From: Mytilus trossulus
Taxonomy: Eukaryota > Mollusca > Bivalvia > Mytilida > Mytilidae
Assembly (NCBI RefSeq): GCF_036588685.1
Contig: NC_086382.1
Location: forward strand, 69,351,999 to 69,415,998
Length of the DNA stretch: 64,000 nt
Reading direction: 5' to 3'
Position 1 is the first letter of the stretch; each line of letters opens with the position of its first letter. The notes beneath the pieces were generated by a model. It saw only the letters and a list, made by a program, of their open reading frames with translations, was not told the DNA's origin and ran no database searches. The translations under genes were made by a program, and so were the position numbers. Shown piece by piece: positions 1 through 10,899 of the stretch.

Positions 1-369
1 ACAGGTACTACTGTACAATCTCAAACAATGAGAAAAACTCATACCGTAAAGAGAGCTTCATATTTACAAGTAAGTTTTGTTTTTGCGTTGAATAATTTTC
101 TTCTATTGTTTTAATTGCAAATATGGGAAGTGGTTAAAATGCTAATGAAACAGCTGTTATGGCCACAGAGCCTTAATTGAAAACTAATCTACACAGAATA
201 CAAACAAACCGAAAATTAATTTAATTACTATTCTTGATATATACTGAAATTATAATTCTAAAAAAAAACTGATTGTTGAAGAATAACTGTAAGTTTTGAA
301 GCTTAGTTATTTGCATAACAATTGTTGAATTAAAAAGAAACCTGTTAATTGTATCATAATGCAATATAA
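1..369. repeat. Dispersed bivalve repeat fragment, then unannotated AT-rich DNA
   Basis: The first ~60 bases match, imperfectly, the internal part of the repeat seen in better form at 2510-2940 (a block with CAACAATGAG followed by CATAC). The rest of the stretch is AT-rich, with no open frame, splice-bounded exon or structure I can support. Confidence 0.45.
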
Positions 370-700
370 GGAATTGAACTTATATTCAATGGGATAACAT
401 CTTTTTCCATAAGTGGGGCGAGTTGGCATTACTAAATTCGTCCTGGTTAATAATATATTTATCTAGATTTCACCGATTTCAATTAGTGTGGCCAGTTGGC
501 AGGAGTAATATTAACAGAATTTAACTTATATACAACGGGATAACATCTTTTTACATAAGTGGGGCGAGTTGGCATTACCAAATTCTTCCTGGTTAATAAT
601 ATATTTATCTATTAGGTGGGGCGAGTTGGAAGGAGTAATATTAACAGGATTTAGCACAGTTCACAAGTGGGGCGATTTGGTAATCCAGGTTGGGGCAGTT
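370..700 (+). repeat. Short direct repeats built on AAGTGGGGCGAGTTGG
   Basis: A block of about 95 bp (370-465) recurs at about 519-612 with few changes; both contain GGGATAACATCTTTTT and AAGTGGGGCGAGTTGGCA. The GGGGCGAGTT core lies at 411 and again at 558, an offset of 147 bp. Further degenerate cores lie near 616 and 665, and again near 1787 and 1805. A small open frame from 569 crosses the repeats and has no protein-like features. I treat the whole block as non-coding repeat. Confidence 0.7.
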
Positions 701-859
701 TTTTGTCGAGCCTGCAACTTTTGTTGCAGAAAGCTCGACATAGGGATAGTGATCCGGCGGCGGTGTTAGCTCACTTCTTAAAAGCTTTATATTTTAGAAG
801 GTAGAAACCTGGATGCTTCATACTTTGTATATAGATGCCTCATGTTACGAACTTTCCGT

Positions 860-1700
860 CAGTCAACTGTCCAATGTCCTTGACCTCATTTTCATGGTTC
901 AGTGACTACTTGAAAAAAAAGTTCAATTTTTTTTGCAATGTTAAATTCTCTCTTATTATAAGTAATTGGATAACTATATTTGGTATGTGCGTACCTTGCA
1001 AGATCCTCATGCCTGTTCGACCATTTTTACTTGACCTCAACCTCATTTCATGGATCAGTGAACAAGGTTAAGTTTTGGTGGTCAAGTCCATATCTCAGAT
1101 ACTATAAGCAATAGGTCTTGTATATTCGGTGTATGGAAGGACTGTAAGGTGTACATGTCCATCTGGCAGGTGACATCTGACCTTGACCTCATTTTCATGG
1201 TTCAGTGGTTATAGTTAAGTTTTTGTGTTTGGTCTGTTTTTCTTATACTATATGCAATAGGTCTACTATAATTGGTGTATGGAATGATTGTAAGGTGTAC
1301 ATGTCTAGCTGACAGGTGTCATCTGACCTTGACCTCATTTTCATGGTTCAGTGGTCAAAGTTATTTTTTTTAGTTTTGGTCTATTTTTCTAATACTTTAT
1401 GCATTAGATCAACTATATTTGGTGTATGGAAATATTTTATAATCTATATGTCAGTTCGGCAGGTTTTATTTGACCTTGACCTCATTTTCACGGTCCATTG
1501 CTAATTTTAAAGTGTTTGTGTTTTGGTCCATTTTTCTTTATTTATAAGCAATAAGTCAACTATATTTGTTGTATTGAGGAATTGTTAGCTGTACATGTCT
1601 GCCTGGCATGGTTCATCTGACCTTGACATCATTTTCATGGTTCATTGATCAATGTTTCATTTTCTTGGTTAATGTTGAGTTTATGTGACAGTTGTAATAA
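860..1700 (+). repeat. Tandem array of about six ~147-152 bp monomers
   Basis: Each monomer contains CCTTGACCTCATTTTCATGG or a close variant. The CCTTGACC core starts at about 878, 1029, 1181, 1327, 1474 and 1621, so the spacings are about 151, 152, 146, 147 and 147 bp. Between cores, units share segments such as GTACATGTC and TGCAATAGGTC. Open frames at 835-1071 and 1316-1504 are products of the repeat and not genes. This class of ~150-bp array is common in mollusc DNA. Confidence 0.85.
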
Positions 1701-2504
1701 AGCTTTATATTTAGGTCTATCAAGATAGTATCAATGATTAGTAAAGAGGGCGAGACATTTCAGTGTGTGCACTCTTGTTTTTTAAAGTGGGGCGAGTTAG
1801 TGAAAAAGTGGGGCTATTTGTCATGGATTCCCTTCAAATATATTCTAATGTGGTTTTTGGCTTCTTCGTGCATTAACAAGCTCATAGCCATTGTTGAAAT
1901 AATTAATTTCTTTAAAATAGTCGACAAAATTGCTCTTACAAAATTTCCATTTGGGAGCCTCGAGCTCGATGGGGGAAATACTCTGCAAATACTGACAGTT
2001 GGCTGGTATGGTCATAAAAAAAGTTGACATGTTACTATGTACATTTACCATTATGTTACTTGATGTTCTTGCTATACACACAGTACAGAGACTAGTCAAT
2101 CTTTGTGTGAACTATTTTTTATGGGAGTCATAGAATATGCGTATACAATCAACAATTAAAAATAGTCTATTTATATTGAAAAGGAAAAGTTCTTATATGT
2201 CTAAAGAAGAGGGACGAAAGACACCAAAGGGACAGTCAAACTCATAAATTTAAAGCAAACTAACAAGGCCATGGCTAAAAATGCATTTCATGGGAGGCAC
2301 AGAAAATATACTGTAAACAGTAGACTATAGATATAGGTGAACTAGGTACAAAAGAACTCTAAATCTTAAATTCTACAAACCACCTCTGTTCTATGGAAGA
2401 TAATTATATAATGATATAACTGGACTAGAAATACACACAACCTGTAATTAACTGCCTTTACAGCGCTTTCGCGCTTTGATTTAGAATGTTAAGGTTATTC
2501 AGTA
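1701..2504. other. Gene-free stretch with small repeat pieces
   Basis: The GGGGCGAGTT core reappears near 1787 and 1805, which links this stretch to the repeat at 370-700. About 2195-2275 is a fragment of the family also seen near 21700-21860 and, in the other orientation, at 59160-59530; its landmark is GGGACAGTCAAACTCATAAA. The open frames at 1734-2027 and 1845-2099 overlap each other and show no recognisable domain. Confidence 0.5.
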
Positions 2505-2940
2505 TATATAAAAAAAAAAGGGAAGATGTGGTACATGTATGATTGCCAAGAAGACAACTCTCAACAAGAGACCAAAATTACACAGAAATTAACAACTATA
2601 CATTGTAGGTCACTGTACAGCCTCCAACAATGAGCAAAGCCCATACGGCCTAGTCAGCTATAAAAGGCCCTGAAATGACAATGTAAAAAACTCAAAGAAA
2701 AAAATTATGGCCTTATTTATTCTAAAAAATGAACGAAAAACAAATAAATGTAACACATAAACAAACGACAACCACTGAATTACAGGCTCCTGGCTTAATT
2801 GGGACAGACACTGTGGCACATACATGCATATAGTGGCTTGGTCAAACATGTTAGCAGGATCCCCCCCCCCCCTAACCTGGGACAATGGTATAAAAAACCA
2901 TTGCGTCTCATTATCACTATTTTGTATTTCATGCAATAAA
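2505..2940 (-). repeat. Dispersed bivalve retroelement tail (3' part)
   Basis: Read on the minus strand, this is the tail that ends in CATACCACATCTTCC. On the plus strand the landmarks are GATGTGGTACATGTATGATT, AACAATGAGCAAAGCCCATA and ACAGGCTCCTGGCTTAATTG. Related copies lie at 4258-4345, 4985-5115, 29400-29610, 33040-33265 and 60820-61235. The minus-strand open frame at 2658-2936 lies wholly inside the repeat and is not a gene. Confidence 0.75.
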
Positions 2941-4577
2941 ACATTAAATAATATAGCTGCTTTGAAAGGAGTTTCCTCTTGGGTTACATGATCTTACATG
3001 TATGTGTGCAAAATGAAACATCTCTTATATTAATCATCTTTGCTGTTTTGACATACATGTTTGATATCATTGCACTAAGAAAATTCCCCCTTTTTTTTCT
3101 TCAAACTTTAGATTTTCAGTGTTGCAGATGATGTTCAGTTTGCAGAGGTATTTGAAATGGAAAGAAAGAGAAATATGAACATACATTGACTGCTTTGAAT
3201 ATAAGGTGTAAGTAAATTGTATATGTACATGATATAATTATTAGAAATGATCAGCTTATCAGTGAGTATAAAACATTTATTAGAGTTCAATATTTCAGTT
3301 AAAGTAATTTGGGTATAAAGCAAGGCAAATGTAAAAGATGGTTTGTTAATAGTCATGATAGTACATTACTCATCTTAATTACAATATCATACTTCTAAAA
3401 AATCACAATTTTATTGGACTGTTTTCTCCTGTTGAAAATACAATTGATATTGAAATGAATCATCAGTTACAAGAAAATCGTATCTTCAGAGGCAGATTTA
3501 GGGGGCAGTGGGCTGACACCCCCCCCCCCCCTTTTTGTGTGAAGAATTTAGTTGATTATACAAGGAATCACTGAATAATGACAAGAGAAGGCCCCCTCTG
3601 ATGACTATTTCTGTATATGCTAATGATCTTTTAATCCTTATTTAATAGCATTTTGTTTTATTCTTGATTTATATTATCTGATTATCTATATGATTCTTCT
3701 CTTTTGTAGGTAAAAAAGAGTTACATGTGCCAAAAAATATGTTGAAAATTTGAAAACTGTTAACAAGAGCATCAACGAATAGAAAAAAGAACAATACCAG
3801 GTCTGGACATTTGTGGCAGCATGCAATTATTACCAGGAAAAACATGTAGCTGCACAGAAGACACCCCTGATCATAAAATTGCATGTAAAAAAGGAAAGCA
3901 TTCCTTTTCATAGAATCAAAGAACTCTTTTAACCAAGTCAAGATGTTATTAGACATGTTATCATATATATAGTACATTTGTATTTACAAATATAAGAAGT
4001 ATGTGTGACTATGTCATGTTACATGTATGCTGAGAATATTTTAATGTCACAAGGATATGAAATGGATAAATGAAATATTGTCAACCATTTAAATAAAACA
4101 GACAGGCTCACATAAAAATCAACTACCTATGTGAAAGTTTAAGTTGAATTTATTGTCTAGAATTAACATACCATATATCCAAAGCACAGAATTGCCTTTC
4201 TTAGAAATTTAATATGTTAAATAGAATGATATTTGTAGCTTTTATTTTCTTGGAACTGTTTCAATATAAAATAAGGGAGATGTGGTATGATTGTCAATGA
4301 GACAAATTTCCACCAGAGACCAAAGTAAATGTTAGAAAATACAGGTCACAGTTATGTTTGACATTGTGTAGCAATATATATGAAAGACACAAAGATTATA
4401 GTGTAAAATAATTCAAACAAGATAATGAACTATTAATGATTACTCTTAAACCTGGCAGCAAACTCACTGAAACTAAACATAAAAGCCAATTACAGTCAAC
4501 TCATATTCACAAAAGGAACTATTTTCGGTCAACATTGAATTCAAAAAACCATCAAAGGCAATGAAAGTTAACATCTA
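2941..4577. other. Gene-free AT-rich stretch with two repeat fragments
   Basis: About 3480-3610 carries a GC-rich patch (GGCAGATTTAGGGGGCAGTG followed by a C run). It is related, in the opposite orientation, to the one near 7265-7340. About 4258-4345 is a copy of the GATGTGGTATGATTGTCAAT repeat. The minus-strand open frames at 3135-3356 and 3669-3977 have AT-biased composition and no motif, so I do not call them genes. Confidence 0.5.
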
Positions 4578-5738
4578 TGTAGGACTAAAATCTATGGCGG
4601 GTTCCAAATCTGTGGCAGATTCCTAATCTATGGCAAATGTGACGTTACAAACGCCAAACAACTCAAATCTATGGCAGATTTTTGTTTACTCCAAATCTAT
4701 GGCAGATCTTGTGGAAAGGGTACCGTATAACGTCACAATTGAATATACTGCCATATTACATTTTCGCCACAGATAACGATGGCGAAACCCATAGATTTGA
4801 ACACCATTCAAGATAAAGATATTTCCCTGGCAACAATTTGCGGGTGGTTTAAAGGAAGATGTGACATATTATCCCGAAGATGGACCAAATGCGCTGTACT
4901 AGCCGAGTCCGGCGATGAATTATGGCACTGCTATTTTAAGTAACGCATATTTTAGAAAAAAGGATTTTTAGAGCCCTTTAGAGTTTGCTGTTCAGTGTGA
5001 GCAAAGGCTCCGTGTTGAAGGCCGTACCTTGACCTATACTGGTTTACTTATAAATTGTAACTTTGATGGACAGTTGTCTCATTGGCACTCATACCACATC
5101 TTCCTATATCTAGTTTGTAGTAGTTTACTGTAGACGGCTGGCAAAGTTACTATGATATATAAAATTACCAGATACAAATTTGATTTAAATCGTCAGCAAA
5201 TAAAAAAAAGATGTATTAACGATATCGCTGAAATAAATATTATTTGAAAATTCAAACTGTTTAATTTTCTTGGCCGTTACTTTTTTAATTTTATTTTTTA
5301 TAATTAGCGGCCTCCTGGTTTGTTATTATTCTGTCTTTGTTTTATTAGTTTGTTTAATGAATTCGTTAAACAGCTGGTACCATGCACAGATTAAAGGATG
5401 TTTATTTTTTACAGAGCACATCATTTTAATCTTGAAGTCTGTATTAAGGCATATGCTTTTATCATTTATGATGTTATTTTGGTTGACCATTATGGAATGT
5501 TTATTTCACAAATATTTATAGACATGCTCCTGTTGTCGTATTTTTTCCACTTGCTTATGACAAGTCATTGGTAAACAATGTACTACATTGTTTTCCTTTT
5601 GCACAAAACTTGCCATATATTTGGAAACAACATAAATCTGCCAAAGATTAGGAAATTACAAAACTTGCCATAGATTTGGGATGGCATGACGTCACATTTA
5701 ACATAGATTAGGAATCTGCCATAGATTTGAGTCCTACA
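4578..5738. mobile_element. Inverted-repeat DNA element with TA target duplication
   Basis: The left end begins TGTAGGACT and the right end finishes AGTCCTACA. Both are flanked directly by TA (4576-4577 and 5739-5740). Inward, both ends carry several copies of a subterminal motif close to AAATCTATGGCAGATT. Five are in the forward sense between 4587 and 4705, and about four are in the reverse sense between 5630 and 5730. Both ends also carry a GTGACGT palindrome half. The interior includes a fragment of the CATACCACATCTTCC repeat (about 4985-5115) and only one short open frame (5270-5521), with no transposase motif. I infer a non-autonomous element. A TA duplication fits Tc1/mariner-like transposases but does not prove the superfamily. 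Confidence 0.7.
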
Positions 5739-5762
5739 TATTGACTTTAGGTTAATTTTAAT

Positions 5763-5926
5763 CTACACTGCTACTTTTGCATAGGTACAAATCAAGTACT
5801 GTAAAATATAGATACATCTACCTAAATATTACAATAATTTTAAAGTAATACAATTGTACTGAAAATTAAAATTAGTACTACAGTTTTTTGTACAAATATA
5901 GTACCTATGCAAAAGTAGCTGTGTAG
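5763..5926. mobile_element. 164-bp MITE with inverted ends
   Basis: The left end reads CTACACTGCTACTTTTGCAT and the right end, on the opposite strand, reads CTACACAGCTACTTTTGCAT. Both continue with AGGTAC, giving about 26 bp with one mismatch. The core is AT-rich and non-coding. I could not settle the target-site duplication; both flanks contain TTTAAT nearby, but not cleanly abutting. Confidence 0.7.
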
Positions 5927-6589
5927 GTTTAATACACATGGTTACAGTTTTCAAGAACATATGGAATGGAATCAAATGTTACAGGAATATTCAGGCTGTC
6001 CAACACTTGAAAATTTGTTTTGTGTTTTGCAACATTACAAAATGCATACCCTACATAAAGTATTATTTGTGACTTCATATTTGAAAAAGTTCATGGAAAT
6101 GATAGCAATAATGGAACTAAATTACTGCTACCTTTTTGAATTTGTTATCCTTAATTTTGTGTATTTGTATATAAGGTGCACAAATTTCTCTGCTTTTAAA
6201 ACTTCCTATATGAAGCCGTCCAGGTTTCTTACTATTGGAATTTTCTCATTATTATCTGCAAGACATCGCTTATTACCCTAGAGAACCTCATGTTTATCAT
6301 TGAAGATGTGCTTCACAACGGTTACCTTGGAAGTGTACTTGCTCACAATATGCTATGCCCCAACAGGAAAAAATATATTCCATTAAAAAGTAGCAGTGAT
6401 ATTGTTGGCTTTTTTCAAATCAACCTCTACCCTTTTTTATTGGGAAAATATGCATCTTTTTCATCAAATTGGGAAATTTAAAATAAACTGAATTTGACTG
6501 AAACTTCAATTTACAGACCCATTTTAAAGAGTCAAACCCTGCTTTAAAATAAGACCCCATTTTGTCAGGGTTAATATATGATAAACAAG
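5927..6589. other. Gene-free stretch; open frames without support
   Basis: Plus-strand open frames at 5961-6281 and 6290-6481 have no recognisable domain, no convincing splice context and AT-driven composition. I see no other structure. Confidence 0.4.
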
Positions 6590-6765
6590 ATAGCATTTCC
6601 CTTTGACACCAAGCTGTGATATATTCCAGACGAGGATCAAGTCATTTTGAAAAGGAATTCCGACCCTAGGAAAACACCCTTTGACACCAAGCTGTGATAT
6701 ATTCCAGGCGAGGATCCATTCATTTTGAAAAGAAATTCCGACCCTAGGAAAATACCCTGGATCTG
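6590..6765. repeat. Two tandem copies of a 78-bp unit
   Basis: CTTTGACACCAAGCTGTGAT starts at 6601 and again at 6679, exactly 78 bp apart. The two units are nearly identical through CCGACCCTAGGAAAA. Because 78 is a multiple of three, the minus strand reads as a 26-residue repeat inside a short open frame (6524-6769). The composition and duplicate structure argue for a repeat, not a protein. Confidence 0.8.
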
Positions 6766-8369
6766 TCAATTATTTCACTGGGTTCATTGTGTCTTTTTTT
6801 TTTATTTGAGGAAATAGGCAGTCAAATAATTTGTAGGTTTCTTAGCATGGATTTAATTGTGTTATCTCAGCAGGCAGATGCATGTTAGGAGCACTATCAA
6901 CATTGTTTGTTAATCTGTATTCCCCACTTTGCTTTATATCCTGTCATTCTTTTATATGTTTGTGTTCCATGCAATAATTACAGAATACAAACCAGCTAAC
7001 TACTCAGTGTCCCTCAGTGATATTGTTTGCCTTAAATTAATGGAGAATAAAGGCTTTTCCCCCTGGAGAAGAATCGTAATTTAAAAAAAAAATGGCTTAA
7101 AATTATTCCCAAAAAGACAACTTTTTCCTAAACAGTGCAGTCTCAGAAGAAGTTGCATGAATACAAACTGAAAAACACTAATTTAAAAAATGTTCATGCT
7201 TAAAATAACTATATGTGAACACTTTAGGGTCAATCCGCTACAGTCACACTTCAGTGATTCCCTATTTAAGCAACCAGCAAATTTTTTTCCCCAAAAAAAG
7301 GGGGGACGGGTCCCTTGCCCCCCTAAATCCGCCTCTGTATATTTACAACATTAGTTTTCTCCTTTTAATAGTTAGCTTTTGGGGCCATCAGACGTCGTTG
7401 CATGACCTATATATAGTTGTTAATTTCTTTTTCATATTGGTATCTTGTGGAGAGTTGTCTCATTGCCAACCATGCCACTTGACTTTGTGTTTGTTAAGCC
7501 TACCTTTTGTATCAAAGGCGAGAAGGCGATCCTACATTTCTTCGTCGGCGGTGCTATGTCCACAAATGTTCACTCTTTGGTTAAAGTTGGTGGAATTTAA
7601 ATAACTTTTTGAAACTGTTTTCGATTTCTACCAAACTTTGAAGGAAGCTTGTTTATGATGTAAAGAAAGTAACCATCCAGAATTAAATTTTGAAAAAAAG
7701 GTACGTATTCCTTATTTTACTTATGATTAAATGGACTTAGTTTTTCTGCCAGCTATCATTTCATTAACTCTGGATTTTTATGATCTTTTATGCCCTACCT
7801 ACTATAGGAGTCTGTCCCGCTTCAGGTCAAAGTGTTTGGTCAAGGTAATTTTTTTATGAAGTTGAAGGCCTATCAATTTGAAACTTAGTTTATGATATGA
7901 TCTTTTTAATATTAATGCCAAATTATAGTTTTAACTCCAAATTTCACAATCCATTGGACATATTAAATGATTGTGCGAGTGGGGCATCCGTGTACTGGGA
8001 CACATTCTTGTTTTTTTAGTTTTTTTAATAACACTTAACTTACTATCCTGGATTTCGTACATAACTTGGATAGACTCTAGATTATGACCAAATGCTAGTA
8101 TCTAGAAGGATATTTTATGATAAATTTTTTTCTGTTTTCCGTATATTAATTACTTTTAAATGGACTTTTTTCACATGACACAGGGTGCCTTAAAAGTTTG
8201 CTTTTATCAGATTCATCAAGGATTTGTATTGTAACTATACAAATCCATTAATTCATAATCACATATGGATTTTGACCACACATAGACAAAATCAAAATAT
8301 ATATACAGTATCTATAAAAGACTGCGATTTTTTTTAAATCTTTTTTCCTTATTTTTTGTTGAGCCTACT
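6766..8369. other. Gene-free stretch with a GC-rich repeat fragment
   Basis: About 7265-7340 (AAAAAAAGGGGGGACGGGTC and downstream) is related to the reverse-oriented patch near 3480-3610. About 7440-7480 (GGAGAGTTGTCTCATTGCC) belongs to the dispersed tail family. The open frame at 7215-7604 runs across these repeats and is not a credible gene. Confidence 0.45.
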
Positions 8370-8535
8370 ATACATTTGAAAATACCTGTACCAAGTCAGG
8401 AATTTGACAGTTCTTGTCCATTCGTTTTTAGATGTGTTTTGTTATTTGATTTTGCCATATGGACTTTCCGAATTGATTTTCTTCTAAGTTCAGATTTTTT
8501 GTGATTTTACTTTCTACTACATTTTGTGCTTACAC
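8370..8535 (+). repeat. 3' tail fragment of an RT-bearing retroelement
   Basis: This block contains CATTTGAAAATACCTGTACC, then AAGTCAGGAATTTGACAGTT, and ends in a GTTCAGATTTTTTGTGATTT-like segment. The same order of landmarks follows the reverse-transcriptase remnant at 24398-25600, so I read it as a tail-only copy. Other tail copies are near 13625, 42815-42930 (minus), 45120-45640, 52385-52460 and 55370-55575 (minus). Confidence 0.65.
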
Positions 8536-8984
8536 TCTTTTACAACAGAAGTAGGCGAGACACTGGGTCAAAAAAAGTAAAGAAAAATCAGAAAACTGGA
8601 ATAAAATATACTACTTGTCTAGGGTACTGTCATAAGTACAATTACTACTGACAAGCCGCTTTTTCAGTGTTATAATTAAATAGCTTAATTATGCATTCAT
8701 GTTTTAGAACAAGAAAACTCTATAAAAGATGAAAATGACACAAATTAAATAATCATCACTGACTCAAGAGTAACAAAGTTAAGAATCATAATACAACGGC
8801 CTGGTGACATGTGCACGCGTAAAGGAGCATTGCAGATAGAATGCAAATTAACTGTCTCACTAGATTCGAAGCGTTATTGAGATTCGTTAATAATCTTCAA
8901 AAATGTGTGCACAACAGAAACAAATAAATTGCAGGTTGCCATTTTACTAATCATATATAAATGAGGGGGAGGACAGGGGGTACC
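8536..8984. other. Gene-free stretch; nothing seen
   Basis: No open frame, splice-bounded exon, repeat family or inverted structure that I can support. Confidence 0.4.
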
Positions 8985-9205
8985 CTTCTCCCACCTCCCA
9001 CCCCTTTTCTCCTTTCTCCTACCCCTCTTCTCCTTATTTTATTTTTTTTAATTTACCGGAAAAAAGAGAGATATTTTATTTTTTTCTCCAACTTTTTCTC
9101 CTTTCTCCAAGCCTTCCTCTCCTTTCTCCTTTCTTCCACCCTTTCTCCTTTTTTCTACCCCCTTTCTCCCTGTCTCCCTTACCCCTGTTCTCCCCCTCAT
9201 AAATA
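8985..9205 (+). repeat. Polypyrimidine tract rich in TTTCTCC
   Basis: The plus strand is mostly C and T, with TTTCTCC and CTTTCTCCT recurring irregularly. A plus-strand open frame (8961-9248) is a low-complexity reading of the tract. The opposite strand is a matching polypurine run. Confidence 0.75.
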
Positions 9206-10459
9206 TCATGAGTCGAACAAGCCCATGGATGTAATTAATACGCGTTAGTTTGTTATCAAACTGTGTATTGACCTTTCAATTTTAGAATAATAGAGTTCAA
9301 ATATATCAATATTCATGTTCTAAGTTATTGTCATTTTGACGTAAACGTTTTTAAACCAATGACACGATACGATTTATTTTTCGATTATCTCTGATATTTA
9401 CTCATTTGATATGGTAAAGTCCCAACAGGTTCGAATAAGATCTTCCCAGCTTAGTTAACATCCATTTCTAAATCACAAATATAAAAATATGATAAAGATA
9501 ATATTTTTTTAATAACTAAAATTAAAACAAAAACTAATTTAAACAGTTTACTATTCCATATTTTTAAAAAATGCCCACCCTAGCTCACATTGTTCATTGC
9601 CGTGACGTGGCGTGAGGGCTCCACTTTGGTGGTCTAAGATGAACCAAATGCTTGTAACAGGATGTGCACAAATTTTCACAAAGCTGCCGTACGTATCAAT
9701 AAAACATTCTGCAACTAAAGAAAAAATAGAGTTTTTGCGATACAATCGTATTTATAACAATCCTTGATTTTTAGGTTATCAAACATGTGAAGTCTCGCAA
9801 ATAACAAAATGCTTATTTCATATTTTACATATTAACAAGTCTACGATCGCCTATCTTTAATGAAACAAGACGATACAAAAAGAAACATCCAATCGTCCAG
9901 TGACAAATATCTCAGGAAAAATCTAGAACTCAAATCCATAATTACTTTGATAGTTTGGTGAACTGAAAGATAGAGGGATAGATATGAATTGATTAGTTTG
10001 CAAAAATTGAAGGATTAAGAGAAGTTTCAAAACAGCATACCATTTATGAACCACAAAAAGATCGAGAATGAACAGTACGTACATGTATAATTTGGACAGG
10101 ACAATACACGCAAGGTCCATTGAGCAGAAAATGGATTCAAGACAACCAGTGCCTTAATAATGGAATATGTATACGAAATGAGAAAATTGTCATTAGAACA
10201 ATATCTACAATAAAAAGTTTTAAACTTGAACACATTAATTTACATATTTGTATATCCCACTACTTAACGTATCTGCATTTCAGTATTCCTATTGCCTCCG
10301 TAAAATACATTCAGATATAACACAATCTGTTTCCTTATTTCTTGATATCATGTATAACTGAAGTTGTAAATGCAGTTTTACTTATTATGATGTTAACATG
10401 TATTGTGTTAGGAACTGTATCAGTAAATACACATCCTTCTGTCTGAAGAGTAAGCAAAG
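9206..10459. other. Mostly empty stretch with one weak minus-strand open frame
   Basis: The minus-strand frame at 9551-9745 is unusually free of low complexity (it reads AECFIDTYGSFVKICAHPVT). It is preceded in the transcript sense by TTTAGTTGCAG, a possible acceptor. No neighbouring exon or domain supports it, so I leave it as a possible orphan exon or repeat relic. The three overlapping short frames at 9923-10320 are not credible. Confidence 0.3.
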
Positions 10460-10800
10460 GTACCTGGATTATAATTTAAACGCCGGACGCGCGTTTTGTC
10501 TACATAAGACTCATCAGTGCCGCTCGGATGAAAATAGTTAAAAAGCCAAAGAAGTACAAAAGTGAATAGCACTGAGGACCCAAAATTCCAAAAAAGTGTG
10601 CCAAATACGAAAAAGGTAATCTATTCCTGGGATTAGAACATCCTTACTTTTTCGAAAAAATTCAAAGTTTTATAAAAGGAAATTTAAAAAAAATGACCAT
10701 ATAATTGATAAATATGTCAACACCTAAGTGCTGACTACTGGGCTGATAATATGGTTGGGGAAGAAACGCCCACCAGCAGTGGCATCTAAATTGCACATAA
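10460..10800 (+). repeat. Mussel dispersed repeat, CGCGTTTTGTCTACATAAG family
   Basis: Landmarks in order are GGACGCGCGTTTTGTCTACA, AAGACTCATCAGTG, CCAAAATTCCAAAAAAGTGT, GTAATCTATTCCTGGGAT, GTGCTGACTACTGGGCTG and CCACCAGCAGTGGCATC. The same ordered landmarks recur at 44400-44755 and, inverted, at 48505-48845. This is one of the most widespread repeats of mussel genomes. It has no coding capacity. Confidence 0.85.
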
Positions 10801-10899
10801 ATAGATATTTAAAAAAAAAAAATTTTTTAATTCAAATACATCTGTATATAATTTTGTTTATAGCAAATTCAATGTAAAAGTATGTTTTACCTTTTATTA

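Noticed and set aside
878-1700. CRISPR-like array
   Set aside because: The repeats are long, imperfect monomers without unique spacers, in a eukaryotic genome; this is a tandem repeat.
5961-6281. 106-codon plus-strand frame
   Set aside because: No domain, no splice context, AT-driven composition.
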